DNA of 64,000 nt, taken from Phycisphaerae bacterium. Lineage in GTDB: Bacteria; Planctomycetota; Phycisphaerae; Phycisphaerales; UBA1924. This document shows, in pieces, positions 36,701 through 45,112 of the stretch (position 1 is its first letter; every line of letters begins with the position of its first letter). Where the stretch lies: contig BQMO01000019.1 of assembly GCA_022180725.1 (NCBI GenBank), positions 1-64,000 on the forward strand, in the 5' to 3' direction. The notes beneath the pieces were generated by a model that saw only the letters and a list, made by a program, of their open reading frames with translations, was not told the origin of the DNA and ran no database searches. Position numbers and translations under genes: made by a program.

Positions 36701-37498
36701 CGGGCCGGGCGTGCCGTCGACGATGAGTCGGTAGACCGCGGTTACCTCGGGCGTTTCGCCCTGGGGCGCCCGTGTGAGGACGGCGCGCAGGGGCAGCGGG
36801 GCGTCGATGGCGTGGGCGATGGGCAGCGTGCCGGCCACGACCGCGGTGCGCTTGGGCCAGGACGCGTTCGCCCACGGGGTGCCGACGCGCGCCCAGCCGA
36901 TCCGCGCGTACATCGGCGCGAGGAGCGTGAGCACAAGCACGGGCACGCCAACAGCCAGGAGCGACAGGAGTGCCCGTCGAAGTTCGCGTCCTTCGAGAAA
37001 CGAGGTCCACCGGGGCAGGGTCGCGAAGCGTCGCGAGGTGTCGGCGATGGCTGCCGCGGCGAGCGTCCCGGCGAGGTCGTCCGGGGCGAACGTTGGCGTG
37101 CGCGCGAGTTCGACCGCCGAGGCCAGTTTGCCGTCGAGTCCGGCGGCGCGACCCGGAGGGGATTGCTCGACCCGGAGGGCAATCTCGGTGAGGGAGGGTG
37201 CGAAGGCGGCCACCGGCGCCAGGCGTCGATACGCCGTCCAGAGGGCGGAGCCGACCATTCCGACCCACAGGATCAGGCGGATGGTCACGGGGAGACGAAG
37301 CCAGTAATCCGCCAGGCCGACGAGGATGCCCATGGCGAGCCACAAGGCGACGATCATCCCCAGGCGCTGGACGACGAGTTGTACTTTGGCCGACGCGCGG
37401 AGTCGTCGCAGGGCGTTGAGAAGGTCGCCGATGGGGGGAGCGTGGTTGGGCGGATCGCCAGCGTGGTGCACGATGTGCTTGCTTTCCGGGCCGCTCAT
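33767..37498 (-). CDS. DUF4175-like membrane protein with long coiled coil
   Basis: The 1243-residue protein has two membrane helices at about residues 48-90 and another near 183-205, then a large region outside the membrane. The N-terminal half has beta-rich stretches; the C-terminal half, from about residue 640, is Glu/Arg/Ala/Gln-rich coiled coil with only short breaks. Near residue 1140 is a run of about 12 Gly, and the C-terminus is Pro-rich. The layout matches DUF4175 proteins of unknown function. GGAGGAG lies 8 nt before ATG 37498. It is separated by 200 bases from the VWA gene upstream, so it may also have its own promoter. Confidence 0.82.
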   Translation of the reverse strand: MSGPESKHIVHHAGDPPNHAPPIGDLLNALRRLRASAKVQLVVQRLGMIVALWLAMGILVGLADYWLRLPVTIRLILWVGMVGSALWTAYRRLAPVAAFAPSLTEIALRVEQSPPGRAAGLDGKLASAVELARTPTFAPDDLAGTLAAAAIADTSRRFATLPRWTSFLEGRELRRALLSLLAVGVPVLVLTLLAPMYARIGWARVGTPWANASWPKRTAVVAGTLPIAHAIDAPLPLRAVLTRAPQGETPEVTAVYRLIVDGTPGPWRSVLLTSQQRTVTIDQPGGAPPAIGTLYERLLDTASLVGPARGAAVVLEFAYRTTDDETEPWRVVLAEPPALVGAEVTISPPEYARPLLGTASTFILGSRDLGHGRDERATIGPILAGSGLRLTFTLNKPLPTPDPAALRDWIAATLPGLEREPSLNAEFADRTWTIAIQPDSSLRIPVVLTDSFGIRSTDDIAFRFEIVPDRPASAAMIDPPADEAVLASAVIPIVAEGRDDVALAWASLTAQPARVPANSAGAAPEPTADPAEIARAVPADTPTAATLTLRANAVVDLAPLGLSPGDEVRLRARALDVLSAWKSAPPSESDIRRLRIIAESEFVEQVRAELSGVREAAKRLASDQDRLASRRDAAATDPDAAAAQAQGQQALGQRLTPMGDVLRRLSRRVERNNLTDRAMAGLLEDAANHVDAAGEQSDAARRALDELAADRATPEAREGSAQATARAQAEVEAELSALANLLDRGQDSWAIRREIEKLLTEQRLLRSQTQAAGEDTRGTPMENLAPARREDLERLARRQQDAARRADTLVDTLQQRANDLRAGDAAQADAMQAAAARAQREQVGDTQRRAGEQIQKNQTAQANDLQAQAEQALENMLAELDKAQSRQEEALRRLLADLVESIRVLITAQERELARLGEAANGQVPAHLDGGMIALHQNTLGVRDKAEAGARGVAKLLGLLGAAGDAQALGIASLRGLDFPAADGHERVSLAKLAEALEEARKLEEQSADREAREKRAELRKAYQEALEAQAGLLASTKPLVGLDLTRRQRSEARALGDQQLVLREQLSQMRSQTQDIADAVLFSFAHDRLDAAMASAAGPLREGQAPAIVGFHQTSALRTLQALLAALAEEPRDSEFREEEGSDGGGGGGGGGGGGPPPLVPPIAELKLLRALQAEAAELTRALGDAGDAALEAHLQAAGSLQRDLANRAKALLEKLNERQPPDDGGPVRLDPAPPPEDGDAP

Positions 37499-37698
37499 GC
37501 CCGAATCTCCTCCGGCCGCGGGGACATGGTCCGGGGCCGACCATAGAAAATCGGCAAAACCCGACCTTCCCCACGGACGAACACCCAACACAGCGTCGGT
37601 GTGGCCCCGCGTGTCCTTCCACAATGTACGCTGGTACGGCGATTCGGGTGCGGCGGGGGGTGCCCGGCAAGGTTCTCGGGCCAATGTCCGGGGTGTGC

Positions 37699-40050
37699 TT
37701 ATGCCAACTTGATGAGTCGGCGCCCGAGCCATTCCGTCGCCACGAGCAACATGAGCAAAACCCAAACCGCCGGCTTGTCCCAGATGGTTTCGATCTCGGG
37801 CGTGCCGAGAAGGGTGACTTCCCGGTTGGGGAGCAGCGTGGGCAGTTCGACCAGACGTTCCATGGTCAGAACTTGGCCGCCCGTGGCCTGGGCGAGCGAG
37901 GCGAGGTAGGCATGGTCGGCCTGGGGCATGAGCAGTTCATCGTCGGGCAGGGAGATTTCAAGCCCCGCGGCGAGATCGAGCCCCGCGAGAAACGGTTCGG
38001 CGGATTCGATGACGTAGCGACCCACATCAGGCGGGACCCACACGGTCGAGTACATCCCGGTGCCGGGCGCGTCGATCGCGTCGCCTTCGGCGTGGAGCGT
38101 GACCTCGATCGGAGTCGTCGGTTCGGCGACCTCGGCGCGACGGATGGTCACGGTCAGCGTGGGCGCCTGACGTTCGAGCAGCGTCTGATCGATCAGCCGG
38201 AGGGTGAGGAGGACGGGCTGGCCTTCGAGCGCGCGTTCAGGGCTGACCGCCAGGATGGCGGGCTTGCCGGAGCGCGAGAAACTCTCGCGGGCGAGGAGGC
38301 GGACGAGGGGAATCCAGAATCGTTCCGGGAGCGTCTCCCCCCGGCCGTAGCGGTAGCGCCAGGTTTCGTCGGTGCCGACGTAGGCGACGCGCCCGGCGCC
38401 GTACCGCATGGTGAGGACCAGGGGCGTCGCGCCGGAAGGCGCGCCGGCGATGGGCTGGGCCAGCGCGAGCACGTCGGCGGTGGGCTTGAGCGCCCGCGGG
38501 TCGATGCGCTGCGCGTAATGGAGTTTGGGCCAACCGAGCTCGCCCGTGGAAAGCATATCAGGCCAGGTAGGCTGGCGCGCCTCGCCCAGGCGGAGAACGC
38601 CGAAGCGTTCGGCGGCGGGGCCCGGGCGCATGACAACCGGTGTGTCATAGGCGGGAATGGCCTCCGCGGGGTCGGTCGGCACGACGAAGGGGAGGAGATC
38701 ACCCAGCGGGGTGCCGCGCCACGCGTTGGGCGTGGCGGACGGTCCGCCGACCCACAGGAGGCCCGCGCCGCGCTCGGAGACGAGCGCCCGAACCTGGCGG
38801 AGTTGATCCTCGCTGAAGAGGGACGGGCGCAGATCGCCCAGGATGACCACGTCGATGGCGGCCCACGCGGCGGCGGTACGGGGCACGCTGGCGAGCGGCT
38901 CGGTGCCTTCCTGAAGGTACCGCCGATCCGAAGCAAGAATGAGCGTCGACGAGCGGACGGAAGGTTCTCGCACGAGGAGATTCTTGAGGTAGCGGTACTC
39001 CCACCGTGGGTAGCCGTCGAACATGACCACGCGGATGGGTCGATCAACCACGTCGATCCGCACCGACGCGGCGTTATTCTGATCGGAAAGATCGGGCAGT
39101 TCCGGGATGATCTGCACGGACCACGTGCGCGTGGCGGCCTGGTCCGGGATAGTGGTGAGCGTCACCGTGCCGGCGTCGGCCTCGAGCGTGAACGGGAGTT
39201 CGTCGAGCGTGAGGCCCGACGCGGTGTCGAGGAGCCGCACTCGGCCGCGCGACGGTGTGGAGCCGCCTCCACGCCGGTCGATGGCGACGGTGACGGGAAC
39301 GGCGTCGCCGGCGAACGCGGCGCTCGGGGCATCGATGCGGGCGATGGCGAGATCGGGGATCGGGTCGGGGCTGCCCAGCGGGACGGCGAAGACCGGCACG
39401 CCGCGCGTTTCGAGTTGACGCAGGGTGAGCCGCGACACCGCGTCGGCGGAGCGACCGTCGGACAGGAGGACGATGCCGGCGAGGGGCCTGGCGGCGACGC
39501 GACGGAGCACGAGGTCGAGGGTGTGCCCGATGGCGGTGCGTCGGCCGGTCGGCTCGCCGAGCGTCGGCAAGCCGTCGGTCGCGGTGGGCAGGTCGAAGGC
39601 GCCGGCGTCGAAGCCAAGGGTGACCACGCCGCGTGTTTTCGCCAGGGATTCCAGGGTCGGGGCGGCCCGGCGCATCGCGGCCTGGAGTTGCTGCTCGCGC
39701 GTAGCGCGGACGCCGTTCAGGGTCGCATCGGCAATAGTCATCGAGGCCGACCGGTCGATCAGGACGGCGACGCAGTCCGGCTCGACGCGCACGGTTTGTC
39801 GGACGAGGTGCGGCTGACAGATCAGCAGCACGAGGAGGACGAGGAGGAGACCGCGGAGCGAAGCGAGCGCAACGCGTGCGGGTCGCGGGCCGAGCAGGCG
39901 GCCGTAGGTCATCCACGCGAGCGTGAACGACGCGAGCACGACGAGCGCCCAGACCCACCCCGGGAGGGGGTGGACCAGGGACCACGATACATCCTTCGCC
40001 CCCGCGGAGAACTGCTCGAGACCGAAGATGGCGTCGATCCAGGAGTGCAT
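37699..40050 (-). CDS. VWA-domain membrane protein with amidotransferase-like middle
   Basis: The 783-residue product has two N-terminal membrane helices (about 30-50 and 65-82) and a final one near 765, so the body is probably outside the cytoplasm. The VWA domain (about 92-220) has the metal site as VLIDRSASM and continues GIVLLSDGRS. The middle (about 335-560) contains VVMFDGYPRWEYRYLKNLL and VVILGDLRPSLFS and resembles the class I glutamine amidotransferase-like fold seen in many planctomycete VWA proteins, without a catalytic Cys that I can place. It sits 6 nt after the BatA-like gene in the same operon. Confidence 0.85.
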   Translation of the reverse strand: MHSWIDAIFGLEQFSAGAKDVSWSLVHPLPGWVWALVVLASFTLAWMTYGRLLGPRPARVALASLRGLLLVLLVLLICQPHLVRQTVRVEPDCVAVLIDRSASMTIADATLNGVRATREQQLQAAMRRAAPTLESLAKTRGVVTLGFDAGAFDLPTATDGLPTLGEPTGRRTAIGHTLDLVLRRVAARPLAGIVLLSDGRSADAVSRLTLRQLETRGVPVFAVPLGSPDPIPDLAIARIDAPSAAFAGDAVPVTVAIDRRGGGSTPSRGRVRLLDTASGLTLDELPFTLEADAGTVTLTTIPDQAATRTWSVQIIPELPDLSDQNNAASVRIDVVDRPIRVVMFDGYPRWEYRYLKNLLVREPSVRSSTLILASDRRYLQEGTEPLASVPRTAAAWAAIDVVILGDLRPSLFSEDQLRQVRALVSERGAGLLWVGGPSATPNAWRGTPLGDLLPFVVPTDPAEAIPAYDTPVVMRPGPAAERFGVLRLGEARQPTWPDMLSTGELGWPKLHYAQRIDPRALKPTADVLALAQPIAGAPSGATPLVLTMRYGAGRVAYVGTDETWRYRYGRGETLPERFWIPLVRLLARESFSRSGKPAILAVSPERALEGQPVLLTLRLIDQTLLERQAPTLTVTIRRAEVAEPTTPIEVTLHAEGDAIDAPGTGMYSTVWVPPDVGRYVIESAEPFLAGLDLAAGLEISLPDDELLMPQADHAYLASLAQATGGQVLTMERLVELPTLLPNREVTLLGTPEIETIWDKPAVWVLLMLLVATEWLGRRLIKLA

Positions 40051-40056
40051 GGTGGG

Positions 40057-42321
40057 CTATCCCCGGGCGGGCGAGGGACGATCGCCTCGATCATTGCCCG
40101 CCGAAGCATGGCTGAACCATCGACCAAAAAAGGCTTCGACCACCGCGAGCGCGAGGGCGGCGAGGAGGAGTTGGAAGGCGATGTCGTTCGAGGATTCGCC
40201 CGCGTCGCTTCCGGCGGCGGGGGGGCGCCCTCCGGGTGAATCGAGGAAGGTTGGAGGCGATCCGAGATCGGCGAGCCACCGGGCCGTGTCGTCACGCGAG
40301 CGGGGTTCGGTCGAAGACGCGGCCGTGTCGGCGTTGACGGCGAGGAGTGCAAGGGTGCGGGCGTTGGCGCCTCGGGCGGTGAAGACCCCGCCGTGGCGGA
40401 CGGGTGGCGTGATGGCCCCGCTCGGCGCGACCACGTGGGCGGTCGAGGCGGTCGCGCCGGCTCCACGCGCGCCAAGAAGTTCGGTGCATGTCGCCGGAAC
40501 CCAGAGGGAGGCCCCGGCAACGCCGTCACGTCGCGAAGCATCCTGCCCGACCCCCTGGCGGACCAACTCCTGGAGAAGCGGAACCATGAGCGGCTTGGTG
40601 GGCAGGTCAGTCCACGCGAGATGCATGGCGGTCGAAAAGCAGACAATCAAGCCGCGCGGCGTGCCGGTGGGCGGTGAGGTGGCGATGACGGGCGTGCCGT
40701 CGTTCAGCGCGAGCAGCACGCCCATGGCGCCGGGCGAGGCCGAGATCGGAAGTACACGGGTGATGGCGACGGGCTTGACGAGTTCCCCAAGTTCGGGGGC
40801 CACGAACGCGAGCACGTCCGCATTGCCCTGACGCAGGGGCGAAAGCCCTACGCCCGGCGGGACGTCGCGCGGGGTGCGCTCGATGGACCAATCCAGCCCC
40901 ATCGCCGCGAGAAACGCGTCGGTCCACAGGTGCGTCTGCGCCAAGGGGGGAGGGAAGACGACGATCATCGCCCCGCGGATATTGGCGCCTCGAACCAGGT
41001 CCCAGGCGGCCGCGTCGAGCAGGTCCGGGTTAGGGATGATGATGGCATCGGCGTCGGTCAACACCAACCCGGTGGCGGCGGGCGTCGAGGGACGCACGGG
41101 GTCGATCACGCTCAGGCGCAGTTCACCGGCCTGGCGGCGGCGGGCGGCGAGGTCGGTCTCGGGCGCGAGCGCGATCGCCAGCCAATCGGCCGGGGTGTAC
41201 GCGTTGATCGTGCCGCGCCCGCCGAGCGTGCCCTCGGCCAAGAGGGCCACCTCGAGCCTCCCGCGGACGTCGAGCGGAACGCGGAACGTGTTGTCGCCGG
41301 CCACGGCATCACGGTCGATGGAGGCGACGGCGATCAGCCGCCCCGTGCCGGCCGCCCGGGGAGGCATGCTCACCGACAGCATCGCGGCGCCCTCGGTCTG
41401 GCCGGGCGACCATCGCAGCACGCCGTCGCTCGAGTCGGGCGCCTCCGACGCGGGCATGCCGACAGACACCCGAACCTTGGAAAGTCCCGATGAGGCGACG
41501 CAAGGCCCGAACCGGCGGAGATGGACGCGGAACGTCGCGGATACGCGGGCAGCATCGTCCGTCATGCCGGTGAGCAGGACGCGGCGGAGGGGTTCGAGCG
41601 CGGTGATCGCCACGTTGTCCAGCGAGGTCGTGGCCGGGGGCTGCACGACCAACTGGAAGGGTGCATCACGACGCAGGCCCGGGGTGAGCGGGGAGTTCGT
41701 TTCGAAAGAACCGGAACGAAAGTCCGAGAGGATTGCGACCCGGACGTTTCCGGTGTCCCGCGCGACATCGTCGGCCAGGCGCGCGAGCGCCCCGGCAAGA
41801 TCGCCTCGGCTGTCGGTCGGCGTGAGGTCGGCGAGGTGCTCCCGGATGGAGCCGAACTCGGCGCTGGGCGGGAGGATGACGGCGTCGGCGGGGCCGCCGA
41901 GGGTCATCAGCGCCGCGCGGTCGCCCCGCGCCGGGTCGAGTTGATCGAGCAGCGTCAGGGCCGCGGCCTTCGAGCGGGCCAACCCGGACTCGCCCCCCGG
42001 CTCGTTCGCCGATGAGGCCAGCGAGTTATCGACGAGGAGAAAGAGCGTGCGCGGGCCTTGGGCGAGCCCGCCGACGAAGGAGCCGAGCACCGGCCGGCCC
42101 AGCGCCAGCGCGAGCACCGCGACCAGCAGGCACCGCGCGCCCAGGAGCAGGAGTTGTTCGAGGTTCATGCGCCGTCGCTGGCGGCGGTAGGCCTCGAGCA
42201 GGAACTTCATCGCGCCCCATTCCACGGGCCGTCGCCGCCGCCGCATGAGAAGGTGGATGAGGATGGGCACCAGCACGCACGCCAGGCCTGTCAACGCCAG
42301 CATGGGGTTGAGGAAGGTCAC
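40057..42321 (-). CDS. BatA-type membrane protein with degenerate VWA domain
   Basis: The 754-residue protein opens TFLNPMLALTGLACVLVPILIHLLMRRRRRPVEWGAMKFL (given here only as its parts: FLNPMLALTGLACVLVPILI, then a basic stretch), the N-terminal BatA segment. A second membrane helix is near residue 60. A VWA-like domain begins LFLLVDNSLASS, where the metal site has D-N-S-L-A instead of DxSxS, so metal binding is doubtful. Beta-rich and amidotransferase-like sequence follows, with one helix near residue 710. GTG 42321 overlaps the DUF58 stop (GTGA) with GGAG 9 nt upstream. The pair DUF58-BatA is a standard Bat operon unit. Confidence 0.85.
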   Translation of the reverse strand: MTFLNPMLALTGLACVLVPILIHLLMRRRRRPVEWGAMKFLLEAYRRQRRRMNLEQLLLLGARCLLVAVLALALGRPVLGSFVGGLAQGPRTLFLLVDNSLASSANEPGGESGLARSKAAALTLLDQLDPARGDRAALMTLGGPADAVILPPSAEFGSIREHLADLTPTDSRGDLAGALARLADDVARDTGNVRVAILSDFRSGSFETNSPLTPGLRRDAPFQLVVQPPATTSLDNVAITALEPLRRVLLTGMTDDAARVSATFRVHLRRFGPCVASSGLSKVRVSVGMPASEAPDSSDGVLRWSPGQTEGAAMLSVSMPPRAAGTGRLIAVASIDRDAVAGDNTFRVPLDVRGRLEVALLAEGTLGGRGTINAYTPADWLAIALAPETDLAARRRQAGELRLSVIDPVRPSTPAATGLVLTDADAIIIPNPDLLDAAAWDLVRGANIRGAMIVVFPPPLAQTHLWTDAFLAAMGLDWSIERTPRDVPPGVGLSPLRQGNADVLAFVAPELGELVKPVAITRVLPISASPGAMGVLLALNDGTPVIATSPPTGTPRGLIVCFSTAMHLAWTDLPTKPLMVPLLQELVRQGVGQDASRRDGVAGASLWVPATCTELLGARGAGATASTAHVVAPSGAITPPVRHGGVFTARGANARTLALLAVNADTAASSTEPRSRDDTARWLADLGSPPTFLDSPGGRPPAAGSDAGESSNDIAFQLLLAALALAVVEAFFGRWFSHASAGNDRGDRPSPARG

Positions 42322-43361
42322 GCGTACTTGCTCCGCTTGATGCGCGCGTTGCGGCGGGCGACGAACGCGGCGAGCGGGGGGCCCAGCCAGTCGTGCGTTC
42401 CCAGACGCACGTAGTCGAAGTTCATGCCCAGAGCCAGGCGTTGCACCTCGGCGCGATGATGCTCGAAGACGTCGAGGTAGGCCCGGCGGAGCGACCGCGG
42501 GTCGATCCGCAGGGCGGCCTCGCCCTCCAGCCCCACGAACGGGGCCGCGTCCGTGAAGGCGAACTCCTCTTCGGCCTTGTCGAGAACGTGGAACAGGATG
42601 ACATCGTGCCCGGCGTGGCGGAGTTTCGCCAACGCCGCCTCGATCTCGGGAAGGTCCATGAAAAAGTCGCTCGCGATCACGACGATCGAGCGGTTGGTGA
42701 TCTTCGCGAGCACCTGGTCCACCACGCGCGCGAGGTTCGTCGGGCGTGCCTTCTGCCCCGGCGCGACGGGGTGCTGGTTGAGCGCGCCGATGATCTGCCG
42801 CCACGTCCCCTGGCTGCTGCTGCGCCGCACCATGGCCCGGATCTCGTCCGCGAACACGACCACGCCCACGCGGTCGCCCTGGTGCAGCGTGACGTACGCG
42901 AGCGCCGCGGCGAGTGCGGTGGCGTGGTCGAACTTGCTCCAGTGGGCGCGCCCGTCGGCGCTGGCGGCGGCGCCCTGCCCCGAGGCCTCCGCGAAACTCC
43001 GGCTCCCGTAGAACATCGAGCCGGACGCGTCGACCAGCACCACCAGGTCGAGGTTCGTTTCCTGCTGGTGCTGTTTGAGGTGGAGCTTGTCGGTCCGGCC
43101 GAAGACCTTCCAATCCAGGTGCCGCAGGTCATCGCCGGGCACGTAGGGGCGGTGCTGCGCGAACTCGACGGAGAGGCCCTTGTACGGCGAGCGGTGCTGC
43201 CCGCCCGAGAGCCCTTCGACGATCATCTTGGCGCGCAGTTCGAAGGTCGCCAGGCGCGCCAGGGTCTGCGGGTGCAGGTACACCGACGCGTCGACCTCGG
43301 GCGGGCGCTCGTGGGGCGCGCGGGGGGGAGGGTCCGGGGGTTGGGACGGGGTCGAAGTCAT
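42318..43361 (-). CDS. DUF58 VWA-like protein of the Bat/MoxR type
   Basis: The 347-residue cytoplasmic protein has the DUF58 signature: YVPGDDLRHLDWKVFGRTDK followed by a short helix and NLDLVVLVDASGSM, whose DASGSM is an intact MIDAS metal site. HQGDRVGVVVFAD and SIVVIASDFFMD are further VWA strands. DUF58 proteins usually work with a MoxR AAA+ ATPase as a chaperone pair; none is encoded here. ATG 43361 is preferred. A TTG 9 nt upstream is possible. TAGCAT on the minus strand lies 13 nt before the ATG. It overlaps the BatA-type gene by 4 nt. Confidence 0.9.
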   Translation of the reverse strand: MTSTPSQPPDPPPRAPHERPPEVDASVYLHPQTLARLATFELRAKMIVEGLSGGQHRSPYKGLSVEFAQHRPYVPGDDLRHLDWKVFGRTDKLHLKQHQQETNLDLVVLVDASGSMFYGSRSFAEASGQGAAASADGRAHWSKFDHATALAAALAYVTLHQGDRVGVVVFADEIRAMVRRSSSQGTWRQIIGALNQHPVAPGQKARPTNLARVVDQVLAKITNRSIVVIASDFFMDLPEIEAALAKLRHAGHDVILFHVLDKAEEEFAFTDAAPFVGLEGEAALRIDPRSLRRAYLDVFEHHRAEVQRLALGMNFDYVRLGTHDWLGPPLAAFVARRNARIKRSKYA

Positions 43362-43403
43362 CCGTGACAAGGTGATGCTAGCCGCACCGGAGATGGGTTC
43401 GGA

Positions 43404-44612
43404 TCACGGCCCCGGCGAAGACCACAACGCTGGTTTGATGTCGTTCTGCATCAGCGCCAGCATGGCCATCGCCGTGCCGTAGCCGGCGGAGCGTGGGAAA
43501 ACGCGGTCGTTCCACGTGCCGTCCTCGGTTCGGGTCAGGAAGACGGCCTCGCGGACGCGGCGGCGGTACTCGGCCCGGTCGGACGGGTCGAGATGCTCGA
43601 CCGCGCGGGCCGCGTACAGGTGCGCGAACATGAAGTAGTACGGCGCGATGGCGTACGGGCCTTCGTGCGTTCCTGTCTTGGCGCGGCGCTGCTCGAGCCA
43701 TGGCCAGTTCACCAGGAAGGCCTCGACCGCGGCGCGGCAGTCCCGCTCGCGCCCCTTGCCGGCGCTCATCAGCACCGCCTCGGCACTGGCCATGCGCCCG
43801 ACCGCTCCGGGCACGGCGTCAGAGCGTCGGAGCGCCCGACCATCAGCCGCCCCCGCGTAGATCACCGTTCCGGTCGCGCCCCGGGCTTTGTCGAGCACGG
43901 TCAGCGCCCGCGCGATCACGTCCTCCTTGACCACCAGCCCGAGCGACTTGGCGTCGAACAGTGCTTCGAGCGCCCGCACCGTCATGAACGGCGAGGGGTT
44001 GGCCTTCTCATTCACCGGCCCGCGGGCGTAGTTCCACCCGCCGACCACGGGGATCTCGTGCCGTTGCAACGCATCGAGGTACCACGCGAGAGCCTCGTCG
44101 GCGTCCTTGGCGCGGGCCTCGGGCATGCGGCCCAGAGCCTTGAGCCGGCAGAGCACCTGCACGGCCTCGATGTACCCCCACCCGCGCACGTCGTATCCGC
44201 CCGTGTAGTCGTCGATGCTCATGGTGGGGTCGGCGCGGGCCGTGCAGATGAAGGCGACTGCCCGGTCGATGGCGTCCTTGCGAGGCTGGTCGTTGTCGTA
44301 GCCCGGCGCGTGGGCGAGGGCCTGAACGACGATGGCCGTGCCGCCGATGCGGTAGCCCATGGGAATCTGGCGGTTGACGCGGTAGACGCCCTCGTAAGGC
44401 CATTCGGCCTTGTCAGGCCCTTCCTGGAGGGCGAGGAGGCGTTGGACGCCGGTGGCGAGGGCTTCCTTGATCAGTTCGGGCGTGACCTCGGGCGGGGCTG
44501 CGGGCTGGGGCGGATTGGGCCAAGGTTGGCGGGGCTGCATGAGGCCGGGGCTGACCGGGGTCGCGGTGCAGCCGGCGAGCAGGACGGCGGTGAGGATGGC
44601 GGCGAATCGCAT
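43404..44612 (-). CDS. Alpha-toroid (prenyltransferase-like) lipoprotein
   Basis: MRFAAILTAVLLAGC is a lipoprotein signal with Cys15 lipidated. The 402-residue mature protein is all-helical with squalene-cyclase-like repeats: LLALQEGPDKAEWPYEGVY, a repeat around VRGWGYIEAVQVLCRLKALG, GGWNYARGPVNEKANPSPFM, and TRTEDGTWNDRVF at the end. No DXDD motif is present. It resembles the alpha-toroid protein at the far end of the same cluster. ATG 44612 is supported by TACGCT 6 nt upstream; ATG 44630 would lie upstream of that box. It lies 43 bases upstream of the DUF58 gene and may begin the operon. Confidence 0.85.
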   Translation of the reverse strand: MRFAAILTAVLLAGCTATPVSPGLMQPRQPWPNPPQPAAPPEVTPELIKEALATGVQRLLALQEGPDKAEWPYEGVYRVNRQIPMGYRIGGTAIVVQALAHAPGYDNDQPRKDAIDRAVAFICTARADPTMSIDDYTGGYDVRGWGYIEAVQVLCRLKALGRMPEARAKDADEALAWYLDALQRHEIPVVGGWNYARGPVNEKANPSPFMTVRALEALFDAKSLGLVVKEDVIARALTVLDKARGATGTVIYAGAADGRALRRSDAVPGAVGRMASAEAVLMSAGKGRERDCRAAVEAFLVNWPWLEQRRAKTGTHEGPYAIAPYYFMFAHLYAARAVEHLDPSDRAEYRRRVREAVFLTRTEDGTWNDRVFPRSAGYGTAMAMLALMQNDIKPALWSSPGP

Positions 44613-44618
44613 TCTGAG

Positions 44619-44624
44619 AGCGTA
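44619..44624 (-). promoter_or_regulatory. TACGCT -10 box, leaderless start for the 44612 gene
   Basis: On the minus strand TACGCT is followed by CTCAGA and ATG 44612, a 6-nt gap. The opposite strand has a similar box for the divergent gene 43 bases away. Confidence 0.55.
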
Positions 44625-44666
44625 CCACATGACGCGTTCTGCCGGGTGGGTCCGGCGGCCCCTTCC

Positions 44667-44672
44667 TACCCT
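44667..44672 (+). promoter_or_regulatory. TACCCT -10 box, leaderless start for the 44678 gene
   Basis: TACCCT is followed by GCGGC and ATG 44678, a 5-nt gap without a Shine-Dalgarno. Confidence 0.5.
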
Positions 44673-44677
44673 GCGGC

Positions 44678-45106
44678 ATGAATCGCTATGAAGCGTTCCA
44701 GGCGTACCGCTCGAAGATGAACTGCCGCATTCTCGGGGATGATGCCCAGCGGCGATCGTGCGCGGGAGTCAGCGAGGGCGGCACGCCGCCCGTGGGCGCG
44801 ACGATCGTCACCAAGCGATTCTTTTCGCTGGACCACCAGACGTACCAGGCGGGCGCGCTGTCGGCGAAGACGAAGGAACTGCTTGGATTAGCGGCGTCGA
44901 TGGTGCTGCGGTGCGACGATTGCATCGCGTACCACATTGACCAGTGCGTGCAGGCCGGGGTGACGGACGAGGAACTGTGGGAGACGTTCGACGTGGCGCT
45001 CATCGTGGGAGGATCGATCGTGATCCCGCACCTGCGGCGCGGGGTAGAGTTTTTGGACCAGGCCCGGGCCGCGATGACGACGCCGGGCGGCGCGTGCGCG
45101 TCGTAG
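44678..45106 (+). CDS. AhpD/carboxymuconolactone decarboxylase-like protein
   Basis: The 142-residue product belongs to the AhpD/carboxymuconolactone decarboxylase superfamily. LSAKTKELLGLAASMVLRCDDCIAYHIDQCVQAGVTDEEL near residues 61-100 (quoted here in overlapping outline only: LSAKTKELLGLAAS, LRCDDCIAYHI) holds the redox CxxC and the following His of the alkylhydroperoxidase active site. Such proteins reduce peroxides or act in decarboxylation; the CxxC favours a redox role. It is all-helical with no signal peptide. It is 6 nt upstream of the CCA/poly(A) polymerase gene and probably co-transcribed. Confidence 0.88.
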   Translation: MNRYEAFQAYRSKMNCRILGDDAQRRSCAGVSEGGTPPVGATIVTKRFFSLDHQTYQAGALSAKTKELLGLAASMVLRCDDCIAYHIDQCVQAGVTDEELWETFDVALIVGGSIVIPHLRRGVEFLDQARAAMTTPGGACAS

Positions 45107-45112
45107 CGGAGC

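Noticed and set aside
44612..44630. ATG 44630 as start of the alpha-toroid lipoprotein
   Set aside because: It lies upstream of the TACGCT box. ATG 44612 gives a clean lipoprotein signal.
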